Positions 28,020-35,042 of a DNA stretch of 64,000 nt are shown here, piece after piece. The number at the start of each line of letters is the position of its first letter. Position 1 is the first letter of the stretch. A model generated the notes under the pieces. The model did not search any database, was not told the origin of the DNA, and worked only from the letters and a program-made list of their open reading frames with translations. Origin of the DNA: Mycolicibacter algericus DSM 45454 (lineage in GTDB: Bacteria; Actinomycetota; Actinomycetes; Mycobacteriales; Mycobacteriaceae); contig NZ_MVHC01000013.1 of assembly GCF_002086455.1 (NCBI RefSeq), positions 37,303-101,302 of the forward strand, read 5' to 3'. The position numbers and the translations under genes were made by a program.

Positions 28020-28724
28020 TCAGCTGGCGCAGCTGTACAGCTTGCCGGCGTCGGCGGGCGGCGGCACCGGACGCAGGCAGCCGAACACGCCGATCTCTTC
28101 CGGGCTGAACCGCACCGCCGAGCGGTGCGCGTAGTTCACGCAGAACAACCCGGCCCGATCCGCCCGGCAGCGGTAGTCGCCGAACGACAGCACCGCTCCG
28201 TCGGGCAGTTCGGCCCCTTCGCCGTGCAGGAATCGGCCCGGGTCGCCGTGAGCAGACCCGACACGCAGCGTGTCGCCGGCGTAGTCGACCCAGCCGCCCT
28301 TCCACTGCCCGTAGATCTGCTCGGGCTGCGCCGGCGGGTTCACCAATTCCACCACGCAGGCCAGCGGGCTGTCGGCGGAGTCGGAATCGGTCATGCATTT
28401 GGTGGCGCGGCGCGGCGCGGCCGAGACGGTGAACGCGACGTCCTCGATCAGGTCGGTGGTGGCGCCGTCGCGGGTCGCGCTGTGGTAGCCGGCGGCGTCC
28501 ACGAGCCGGCCGGCCTCGATCCAGGCGATGACGTCGGCGATCGGCGCGCCGGGGGCGGGAGCGGCCGCCGGCTTCGGCGACGTCGAGGCCGGCGGGGCCG
28601 CTGATGACGGTGCGCTGGTAGCCGTGGTACTCGATCCGCTCGGGGTCGGCTCCGGCTCGTCGACCGTCGCGCGGGAGCATCCGGCGAGCAACAGCAATAC
28701 GACGATGAGCCCGGTGAGACGCAT
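28020..28724 (-). CDS. lppI: lipoprotein LppI
   Basis: The 234-residue secreted lipoprotein has a signal peptide MRLTGLIVVLLLLAGCS with the lipobox LAGC, so Cys16 would be lipidated. A threonine/serine/proline linker (about 20-55) leads to a globular domain with four more cysteines (CMTD, ACVVE, YRCRADR, GLFCVNY) and two near the end (GCLRP, YSCAS), probably disulfide-bonded. It lies divergent from lipT, as Rv2046 does from Rv2045c. The function is unknown. Confidence 0.85.
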   Translation of the reverse strand: MRLTGLIVVLLLLAGCSRATVDEPEPTPSGSSTTATSAPSSAAPPASTSPKPAAAPAPGAPIADVIAWIEAGRLVDAAGYHSATRDGATTDLIEDVAFTVSAAPRRATKCMTDSDSADSPLACVVELVNPPAQPEQIYGQWKGGWVDYAGDTLRVGSAHGDPGRFLHGEGAELPDGAVLSFGDYRCRADRAGLFCVNYAHRSAVRFSPEEIGVFGCLRPVPPPADAGKLYSCAS

Positions 28725-28730
28725 GCCGTT

Positions 28731-28759
28731 AGGCTAGCCGCCGGCCGGTTCGCTAACGT
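28731..28759. promoter_or_regulatory. divergent leaderless promoters of lppI and lipT
   Basis: On the minus strand TAGCCT (28736-28731) ends six bases before the lppI ATG. On the plus strand TAACGT (28754-28759) ends seven bases before the lipT ATG. The two -10 boxes are only 17 bp apart, so the two promoters must overlap and probably interfere with each other. Confidence 0.5.
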
Positions 28760-28766
28760 TCGGCTC

Positions 28767-30275
28767 ATGCATGACAACCCTGTGCAGGCCAGCATCGCCA
28801 CCGGTGTCGTGGAGGGTTTCGCCCGCGACGGGGTGCGCCGGTGGCGTTCCATTCCGTATGCCCGGCCGCCGGTGGGCCCACTCCGCTTTCGGGCGCCCGA
28901 GCCTGCTGAGCCGTGGTCGGGGGTACGGCATTGCCACGGGTTCACCAACTGCGCGCCCCAGGCGCGGATGTACACCATGCTGGGCCCGGGCCGCTTCCAG
29001 CCCACCAGTGAGGACTGCCTGACCCTCAACGTGGTGGCCCCCGAGGAAGCCGGTGACGGCCCGCTGCCGGTCATGGTGTTCATCCATGGTGGCGGCTACA
29101 TTCTGGGCAGCTCGGCCACCCCGATCTACGACGGGGCGGCGCTGGCCCGCCGCGGCTGCGTGTACGTGTCGGTCAACTACCGGCTCGGTGCGCTCGGCTG
29201 CCTGGATCTGTCGTCGCTGTCGACCTCCGCGGTCACCGTGGACAGCAACCTGTATCTGCGGGATCTGGTGTTGGCGCTGCGCTGGGTCCGCGAGAACATC
29301 GCGGCGTTCGGCGGCGACCCCGGCAATGTCACCATTTTCGGCGAGAGCGCCGGTGCGCACATCGTCGCCACGCTCCTGGCGGTGCCGCAAGCCGAGGGTC
29401 TGTTCGCCCGGGCGATCGCCGAGAGTCCCGCTGCCGGCATGGTTCGCGGTCCCGAAGTGGCCGCCGAGTTCGCCGACCGGTTCGCGGCGCTGCTGGGGGT
29501 GCGTTCCCCCGACGCCGCGCACACCCTGCTGCGCGTGTCGCCGGCCGAGCTGCTGGCAGCCCAGGACCGGTTGCTCGCCGACGGCACCCGCGACATGCTC
29601 GGCGCGTTCCCGATCGGGCCGGTGTTCGGCGACGACCTGTTGCCGCTGGACCCGGTCGAGGCGATGCGACGGGGTTCGGCCCACCAGGTACCACTCATCG
29701 TCGGCAGCAACGCTCACGAGGGCCGGTTGTTCACCCGGTTCTTGAAGATGTTGCCGACGACCGAGCCGATGGTCGAGGCGGTGCTGGCCAACACCGAGGC
29801 GGGCGTGCGCGACCGCATCATCGCCGCCTACCCCGATTACCCCGACCGGAAGGCCTGCATCCGCTTGGGCGGCGACTTCGCCTTCAACGCGGCGGTGTGG
29901 GAGATCGCCGAAGCGCACGGGGCGCACGCACCCACCTACGTCTATCGCTACGACTACGCGCCGCGGATGCTGCGCTGGTCGGGGATGGGCGCCACGCATG
30001 CCACCGAACTGTTCGCCGTGTTCGACGTCTACCGCAGCGGCGGTCTCGGCCGGCTGCTCACTGCCGGCGCGGACCGGCGGGCGGCGCTGCGGGTCAGTGG
30101 CCAGGTGCAGCGGCGCTGGCGGGCATTCGGCCGGGACGGAGTGCCCGGCGACGACTGGCCGGCCTACGACCGATCCGACCGTGCCGTCATGGTGTTCGAC
30201 CACAAGACACGGGTGGAGTTCGACCCGTCGCCGGAGCGCCGGATGGCCTGGGCGGGGTTCACCCTGGCGCGCTAG
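28767..30275 (+). CDS. lipT: type B carboxylesterase LipT
   Basis: This 502-residue cytoplasmic esterase is of the carboxylesterase/cholinesterase type. The oxyanion motif is FIHGGGYILGS, the nucleophile elbow IFGESAGAHI, the acid Glu in GSNAHEGRLF and the base His probably in GATHATELF. The length is close to the M. tuberculosis protein Rv2045c (511). The natural substrate is not known; it belongs to the set of lipid-ester hydrolases expanded in mycobacteria. Confidence 0.93.
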   Translation: MHDNPVQASIATGVVEGFARDGVRRWRSIPYARPPVGPLRFRAPEPAEPWSGVRHCHGFTNCAPQARMYTMLGPGRFQPTSEDCLTLNVVAPEEAGDGPLPVMVFIHGGGYILGSSATPIYDGAALARRGCVYVSVNYRLGALGCLDLSSLSTSAVTVDSNLYLRDLVLALRWVRENIAAFGGDPGNVTIFGESAGAHIVATLLAVPQAEGLFARAIAESPAAGMVRGPEVAAEFADRFAALLGVRSPDAAHTLLRVSPAELLAAQDRLLADGTRDMLGAFPIGPVFGDDLLPLDPVEAMRRGSAHQVPLIVGSNAHEGRLFTRFLKMLPTTEPMVEAVLANTEAGVRDRIIAAYPDYPDRKACIRLGGDFAFNAAVWEIAEAHGAHAPTYVYRYDYAPRMLRWSGMGATHATELFAVFDVYRSGGLGRLLTAGADRRAALRVSGQVQRRWRAFGRDGVPGDDWPAYDRSDRAVMVFDHKTRVEFDPSPERRMAWAGFTLAR

Positions 30276-30294
30276 CGATCGGGCGCGCCGCCGA

Positions 30295-30813
30295 TCAGGT
30301 GCGAATCACCCGGGTGCCGCCGGCCAGCTCATCGTGCTTGCCCTGTTTGGTCGCGCTGCCGCTGATCGTCACCGCGATCACGAGATAGGCGACGAAGGCC
30401 AGCAGCGGACCGAGGTAGGGCAGTACCGCCAGCAGCGTGAAGGCATTGCGGACGGCCGACTGACCCAGCGTGGGCTTGGATGCACCGTCGGGTCCGCGCA
30501 CCGCCAGCCCGAGCAGCCGTTTGGCCGGGCTGGACCCCTGGGTGACCTCGAACAAGACGAAGTAGCCGTAGGTCAGCACGCCGGAGAACAGGCCGGTCAC
30601 CAGGAACGGGTAGTCGTCGGCGAACACGAACAGTGACAGCGCGAAGGCCACGATGCTGACCAGCACACCGTCGATGAGCCGGGCCCAGAAGCGCCTGCCC
30701 AGGCCACCCGGCTTGTGCCCCCATGTGGGCTGCTGTCCCCAGCCCTGCGGCGGCGGGTAGGGGCCGGGCTGGCCATAGCCGGGGCCGTTGGGGCCGAAAT
30801 CGCCGCTTGCCAT
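30295..30813 (-). CDS. RDD family membrane protein
   Basis: The 172-residue protein has a proline/glycine/tyrosine-rich N-terminus (to about 38), then the RDD domain: GLGRRFWARLIDGVLVSIVAFAL with the Arg and Asp pair, a second helix, and GSSPAKRLLGLAVRGPDG before a third helix. The RDD fold has been linked to ion transport or anchoring, with no proven mycobacterial role. ATG 30813 has CAGGAG eight bases upstream. It is convergent with lipT and divergent from pncA. Confidence 0.82.
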   Translation of the reverse strand: MASGDFGPNGPGYGQPGPYPPPQGWGQQPTWGHKPGGLGRRFWARLIDGVLVSIVAFALSLFVFADDYPFLVTGLFSGVLTYGYFVLFEVTQGSSPAKRLLGLAVRGPDGASKPTLGQSAVRNAFTLLAVLPYLGPLLAFVAYLVIAVTISGSATKQGKHDELAGGTRVIRT

Positions 30814-31008
30814 CAGATGCGCTCCTGACCACGTTGGATGTCCGCCAATGTACCGTGGCGGACCGGGACGAAACGGGATTCTGCGCCCACTATCTGACCG
30901 GCGTTGCTCTACCCGGCCGGCTGGAGCGCAGCCGTCGAGGCGGCGGTGCTGGCAGCCGTCGGCGTGTCGTGGGTGATCTACGGCCGGGCCGTGCTGCGGC
31001 GCCGGCGA

Positions 31009-31014
31009 TACGGT
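31009..31014 (+). promoter_or_regulatory. -10 box of pncA, leaderless
   Basis: TACGGT ends seven bases before ATG 31022. The spacing supports transcription starting at the pncA start codon. Confidence 0.55.
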
Positions 31015-31021
31015 GGTGATC

Positions 31022-31594
31022 ATGCGGGCGCTGATCATCGTCGACGTGCAGAACGACTTCTGTGACGGCGGCGCGCTGCCGGTGACCGGCGCTGTCGCGG
31101 TCGCCCACGGCATCACCCGTTACCTCGACAGCGAGACCGCACGCGACCGCTACCACTACGTCGTGGCGACCAAAGACTGGCACATTGACCCCGGTGGGCA
31201 CTTCTCGCAGCGGCCGGACTACGTGACGTCGTGGCCGCCGCATTGCCGCGCCGGAACACCCGGTGCGGATCTTCATCCCGCGCTGCGCACCGACCGGATC
31301 GACGCCGTCTTCACCAAAGGTGACTACGACGCCGGCTACAGCGGATTCGGCGGCGTCGACGACGCCGGCACCGCCCTGGGCGACTGGCTGCACCAGCGCA
31401 ACGTGGACCGTGTCGATGTGGTCGGCGTCGCGACCGACTACTGTGTGCGCCGCACCGCCGAGGACGCGGTCCGCGCCGGGTTCGCCACCGCGGTGCTGCC
31501 GCAACTGACCGCGGGGGTGGCCGCCGACTCGGCGGCCGCTGCGCTGACGGCAATGCGCAGCGCCGGTATCGCTGTGGGGGAGGAAGCCCGATGA
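31022..31594 (+). CDS. pncA: nicotinamidase/pyrazinamidase PncA
   Basis: PncA deamidates nicotinamide to nicotinic acid for NAD recycling and activates the drug pyrazinamide. The 190-residue protein has the catalytic triad Asp8, Lys99 and Cys141, and metal ligands Asp52, His54, His60 and His74 (DWHIDPGGH, WPPHC). The histidine that is changed to Asp in M. bovis is kept here. The residue before the catalytic Cys is Tyr (ATDYC) where M. tuberculosis has His (ATDHC). It overlaps the next gene by four bases. Confidence 0.95.
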   Translation: MRALIIVDVQNDFCDGGALPVTGAVAVAHGITRYLDSETARDRYHYVVATKDWHIDPGGHFSQRPDYVTSWPPHCRAGTPGADLHPALRTDRIDAVFTKGDYDAGYSGFGGVDDAGTALGDWLHQRNVDRVDVVGVATDYCVRRTAEDAVRAGFATAVLPQLTAGVAADSAAAALTAMRSAGIAVGEEAR

Positions 31595-32421
31595 CGGACT
31601 CGATAGCGCAAGATCTGCTGGCCACCGTCGAGCAGTCGCCGGTCGCGGCCGCCGCCCACGACCGGACCGGCTGGGTGGGTCTGTTCAGCGCCGACGGCCA
31701 GGTGGAGGACCCGGTGGGCTCCCGCCCGCACGTCGGTGCCGAACAGATCGGCCGGTTCTACGACACGTTCATCGGGCCGCGCGGCATCACCTTCCACCGC
31801 GACCTGGACATCGTGCGCGGCACGACGGTGGTGCGGGACCTGGAACTCGAGGTCGCGATGGGGCCATCGGTGATCATGCACATCCCGGCGATTCTGCGAT
31901 ATGACCTGACCGAGGACGACCTGGCCGCGAACGACCTCACCGAGGCCGGCCGCCGATGGAGGCTGCGGCGGTTGCGGGCCTACTGGGAACTGCCGGCGAT
32001 GATGCGCCGGTTCCTCGGCAACGGCGTTGCGGCGACGCCCGCCGCGGTTCAGCTGTCGCGATCACTGCTGCGCAACCAACGCCTCGCCGGCACCGCCGGG
32101 TTCACCGCCGGATTTCGCCGTCCGGCCGGCCGGGGCAAAAGGCCGGTGCGGGCGTTCCTCGCCGCCGTCTCCTCCGGCGAGCTGTCCACTGTCACTGCGG
32201 CGCTATCACCCGCTGTGACAATGACCTACGGCGATGACACCGCCATCGATCTCGCCGAGCTCGCCACCCGGCTGGTGGGCGCCCGCCCGACGAAGCTGCT
32301 GGCGGCCGGCCGCACCGTCGCGGTTTCCCTCACCGCTGCGCAGCAGCGCGGGGTGCTGTTCGCCGACGTGGACCGCGGCGGCCGGGCGATCACCACGATC
32401 CGGTACTTCGCAGAAGACTGA
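31591..32421 (+). CDS. Rv2042c-like protein with SnoaL/ketosteroid-isomerase-like folds
   Basis: The 276-residue protein is translationally coupled to pncA (ATGA overlap), the same partnership as Rv2043c-Rv2042c. The N-terminal half (HDRTGWVGLFSADGQVEDPVGSRPHVGAEQIGRFYDTFIGP) reads like a SnoaL/NTF2-type domain, and the last 90 residues look like a second, shorter one ending GGRAITTIRYFAED. Between them lies a basic stretch. The reaction is unknown; the pairing suggests a link to pyridine nucleotides but proves nothing. Confidence 0.8.
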   Translation: MTDSIAQDLLATVEQSPVAAAAHDRTGWVGLFSADGQVEDPVGSRPHVGAEQIGRFYDTFIGPRGITFHRDLDIVRGTTVVRDLELEVAMGPSVIMHIPAILRYDLTEDDLAANDLTEAGRRWRLRRLRAYWELPAMMRRFLGNGVAATPAAVQLSRSLLRNQRLAGTAGFTAGFRRPAGRGKRPVRAFLAAVSSGELSTVTAALSPAVTMTYGDDTAIDLAELATRLVGARPTKLLAAGRTVAVSLTAAQQRGVLFADVDRGGRAITTIRYFAED

Positions 32422-32454
32422 GTCGCCGGTCCCGGCGAGGATAAGCTCAACGGC

Positions 32455-32898
32455 GTGCCAAGCTTTCGAATCGCCGAAGTCGCCGAATTACTCGGGGTCA
32501 GCGACGACACCGTGCGGCGCTGGATCGACTCCGGTCGCCTGTCGGCGTCCACGGGCAGTGGACCTCGGGTGGTCGACGGAGCCGAGCTGGCGCGGTTCGC
32601 CCAGGAGCGCGCGTCAGTGGAGCCGGTGTCGCGCAATCCGGTGGTGGGCCAGTCCGCCCGTAACCGGCTGGTCGGGCTGGTCACCAACGTGACCCGTGAC
32701 ACGGTGATGGCGCAGGTCGATGTGCAGGCCGGTCCCTTCCGGCTGGTGTCGCTGGTCAGCCGGGAGGCCGCCGACGAACTGCAATTGCAGCCCGGCAGCC
32801 TGGTCGTCGCGTCGGTCAAAGCCACCAACGTCGTGCTGGAACTGCCGCGCCGGGCCGGTTCCGCCGGTCACACCGATCCGGCGGCCGAGTTCGGATAG
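32455..32898 (+). CDS. MerR/excisionase-type HTH protein with a TOBE (molybdate-binding type) domain
   Basis: In this 147-residue protein the N-terminal 55 residues (FRIAEVAELLGVSDDTVRRWIDSGRL) form a MerR-like winged helix. The C-terminal part (SARNRLVGLVTNVTRDTVMAQVDVQAGPFRLVSLVSREAADELQLQPGSLVVASVKATNVVLE) is a TOBE/Mop domain, which in relatives binds molybdate or tungstate. It is therefore a candidate molybdate-sensing regulator, although no mod transporter is in the window. TAAGCT (32442-32447) ends seven bases before the GTG. Confidence 0.85.
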   Translation: MPSFRIAEVAELLGVSDDTVRRWIDSGRLSASTGSGPRVVDGAELARFAQERASVEPVSRNPVVGQSARNRLVGLVTNVTRDTVMAQVDVQAGPFRLVSLVSREAADELQLQPGSLVVASVKATNVVLELPRRAGSAGHTDPAAEFG

Positions 32899-32899
32899 C

Positions 32900-33253
32900 T
32901 CAGGCCAGCAGCATCACCAGCGACGCCGTCGACAGCACTAGGTACACGGCGGGAAAGCCGATGTTGTGCCACACGCCGGCCCGCAGATGCGTCACGACGG
33001 CCCCGATGAAGAAGGCGACCAGCCCGGCCGCGGCGGCCGGACCGATGAGCGGGACGCCCGCCAGTCCGATGAGCAGACCGGCGCCCCCGGCCAGCTTCAG
33101 CCCGCCCAGCATCGGCAGCCACGATCGCGGCACCCCCACCTGAGCCGAATTGGCCAGGACGAACGGTGCCGGAATGAAGTCGGCGACGGCGATGGCGATC
33201 GTGATGACGGCCGTCACGGTGATGGTCGCCAGGTAGAGGGTCGATACGCTCAT
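32900..33253 (-). CDS. DoxX family membrane protein
   Basis: The 117-residue protein has four hydrophobic helices (LYLATITVTAVITIAIAV, then MLGGLKLAGGAGLLIGLAG, GPAAAAGLVAFFIGAVVTHL and a C-terminal one) in the DoxX pattern. A GAAAGGAAG Shine-Dalgarno sequence precedes the ATG. Small DoxX proteins are frequent partners of ECF41-type sigma factors, and an ECF sigma gene starts 74 bp away on the other strand, so it is probably a target or partner of that sigma factor. Confidence 0.82.
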   Translation of the reverse strand: MSVSTLYLATITVTAVITIAIAVADFIPAPFVLANSAQVGVPRSWLPMLGGLKLAGGAGLLIGLAGVPLIGPAAAAGLVAFFIGAVVTHLRAGVWHNIGFPAVYLVLSTASLVMLLA

Positions 33254-33277
33254 GATGTTGGTCTTCCTTTCGTCAGT

Positions 33278-33291
33278 GGATATGGCTATCC
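33278..33291. promoter_or_regulatory. inverted repeat in the DoxX/ECF sigma intergenic gap
   Basis: GGATA-TGGC-TATCC is a perfect 5-4-5 inverted repeat in the 74-bp divergent gap. It could be an operator. I could not make a clean ECF41 promoter (TGTCACA then CGTC) here, though TGTCAATG starts at 33293. Confidence 0.3.
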
Positions 33292-33327
33292 CTGTCAATG
33301 ACGACTCCCGGACGGCGAAGGTGACCC

Positions 33328-34209
33328 ATGAACGATGTGAAAGTCCTGGCGGAGCAGTTCGAAGACCTTCGCCACCGCCTGCACGCGGTGGCATTTCACC
33401 TGCTCGGGTCGAGCGCCGACGCCGACGACGCGGTTCAGTCGGCCTGGCTGAAGGCCAGCGGTGCCGACTTCACCGCTGTGGACAACCTGCCCGGCTGGCT
33501 CACCACGATCACCGCCCGCACCGCGATGGATCAGTTGCGGGCGCGTGGCCGGCGCGGCGAGCGACCGCTGTCCGAAGCAATCGGCAGCGCCGCCGTTCCG
33601 GCCGCCGACGAAGCGGTGTTGCGCTCCGATGCGGTCAGCCGTGCGCTGCTGGTGGTGCTGGACCGGTTGTCGCCGGCACAGCGGGCCGCCTTCGTGTTGC
33701 ACGACGTGTTCGACATACCGTTCGAGCAGATCGGTGACGTGCTGGATCGGTCAGCGGATGCGGCCAAGAAGCTGGCCAGTCGGGCACGCGCCCGATTACA
33801 CGCCGGGCCGGTCGCCGAACCGCGGCGCCGTGCCGAGCATCTGCGGGTGGTGTCGGCCTTTTTGGCGGCCTCGCGCGGTGGCGACATCCCGGCGCTGCTC
33901 GAGTTGCTGGCGCCCGAGGTGGTGCGCCGGGTCGACCCGCTGCTGGTGCCCGCCGATGTGCCCGTCGAGCTGCGTGGTGCCGCCGACATCGCCACCGAGA
34001 CCCGCCGCTTCACCCGCCGGGCACGCGCCGGTGCGGTGCTGTTGGTCGACGACGCACCCGGCATCGCGATCGCGCCCGGGGGCCGGCTGCTGGCCGTGCT
34101 GCGCATCGGTATCGGTGACGACGGGCGCATCGACTCCATCGATATCGTCGGCGATCCCGACCGGCTGCGCCCCTTGACGCTGCGGCTGCCGGGAACCGGC
34201 CGGGCGTGA
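33328..34209 (+). CDS. ECF sigma factor with C-terminal SnoaL-like domain (SigJ/ECF41 type)
   Basis: The 293-residue protein has sigma region 2 (FEDLRHRLHAVAFHLLGSSADADDAVQSAWLKA), region 4 (ALLVVLDRLSPAQRAAFVLHDVFDIPFEQIGDVLDRSADAAKKLASRARARLH), and about 120 further residues with a SnoaL_2-like fold (LRVVSAFLAASRGGDIPALLELLAPEVV). In such sigma factors the C-terminal extension replaces an anti-sigma protein. I do not see the exact DGGGR motif of ECF41, but GIAIAPGGRLLAVLRI is in the right place. The divergent DoxX gene supports this assignment. Confidence 0.88.
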   Translation: MNDVKVLAEQFEDLRHRLHAVAFHLLGSSADADDAVQSAWLKASGADFTAVDNLPGWLTTITARTAMDQLRARGRRGERPLSEAIGSAAVPAADEAVLRSDAVSRALLVVLDRLSPAQRAAFVLHDVFDIPFEQIGDVLDRSADAAKKLASRARARLHAGPVAEPRRRAEHLRVVSAFLAASRGGDIPALLELLAPEVVRRVDPLLVPADVPVELRGAADIATETRRFTRRARAGAVLLVDDAPGIAIAPGGRLLAVLRIGIGDDGRIDSIDIVGDPDRLRPLTLRLPGTGRA

Positions 34210-34293
34210 ACCCCCGCGACGGCTGATCGCCGCCGCCCGGTTCTGCTTGGATGGGTCACGCGAACCGATTCGGCCGTCGATAGGGGGCATCTC

Positions 34294-35040
34294 ATGCCAG
34301 AGGAAGTGAAGGCTCCGGAGGAAGCGAAGGCTCCCGCGGAAGCGCCGGTGGCGGTCAAGGCACGCGGCATCGCCATGACCGGCCCGTGGGGGCGGGTTTT
34401 CGGCCCGCTCGATCTGGACGTCCAGGCCGGCGGGGTCAGCTTGCTGATCGGACCGCCCGGATCGGGCCGCACCGCGTTGCTGATGAACCTGGCGGGCCGG
34501 ATGAAGCCATCGGCGGGATCGGTCACAGTGTTCGGACACAGCAAGGCCCGCGACATCTTCGGTGTCGCCGCCCTGGCCGGCGTGGAACACCTCGACGCGA
34601 TCTTCGAGTCGGTCACGGTCCGCGACCTGATCACCGAGCAGATCCGCTGGAACGCAGCCTGGTACCGGCTGGTACGGCGCGCCGGCGACGCCGAACGCGA
34701 CGCCGTGTGCGGGCCGGTCTTCGGTGAGCTGCCGCTGCCCCGGCTCGACGACTACGTCGAGCAGCTTGACGAACTGACCGGTCTGTTGTTGCGCATCGCG
34801 CTGGCCAATACCGCGCGTCCGCCGCTGCTGGTGGTGGGCAGCATCGACCAGGTCACCAGCGACCGCGACCGCCAGGTGCTGGTCGGCCGGCTGGTCGAGC
34901 TGGGGGAGCACCAGACCGTGATCACCGCCTCGGCCAACGAGCTCCCGGAGGGCTCGGGGGTCGCCGCGCAGATCCACGTCGAACACCTGGAACCGGCCGA
35001 AGTCACCGGTCACGGCAGACACGAGAAGAGGGATTCCTGA
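34294..35040 (+). CDS. degenerate ABC-type ATPase paired with a YhgE/Pip protein
   Basis: The 248-residue protein has an N-terminal Ala/Pro/Glu-rich stretch, an intact Walker A (LLIGPPGSGRTALL, about 50-63) and the H-loop region replaced. Where LSGGQ should stand it has QLDELTGLLLRIALAN, and the Walker B segment ends LLVVGSID, lacking the catalytic Asp-Glu pair. It therefore probably binds but may not hydrolyse nucleotide well. It ends two bases before the YhgE/Pip gene. Pairs of this kind are common in mycobacteria. The function is unknown. Confidence 0.82.
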   Translation: MPEEVKAPEEAKAPAEAPVAVKARGIAMTGPWGRVFGPLDLDVQAGGVSLLIGPPGSGRTALLMNLAGRMKPSAGSVTVFGHSKARDIFGVAALAGVEHLDAIFESVTVRDLITEQIRWNAAWYRLVRRAGDAERDAVCGPVFGELPLPRLDDYVEQLDELTGLLLRIALANTARPPLLVVGSIDQVTSDRDRQVLVGRLVELGEHQTVITASANELPEGSGVAAQIHVEHLEPAEVTGHGRHEKRDS

Positions 35041-35042
35041 TC

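Noticed and set aside
30904..31054. Short open frame from a TTG (LLYPAGWSAAVEAAVLAAVGVSWVIY) between the RDD gene and pncA, looking like a membrane peptide
   Set aside because: No Shine-Dalgarno or promoter of its own, unusual start codon, and it runs out of frame into pncA; there is not enough to call a gene.
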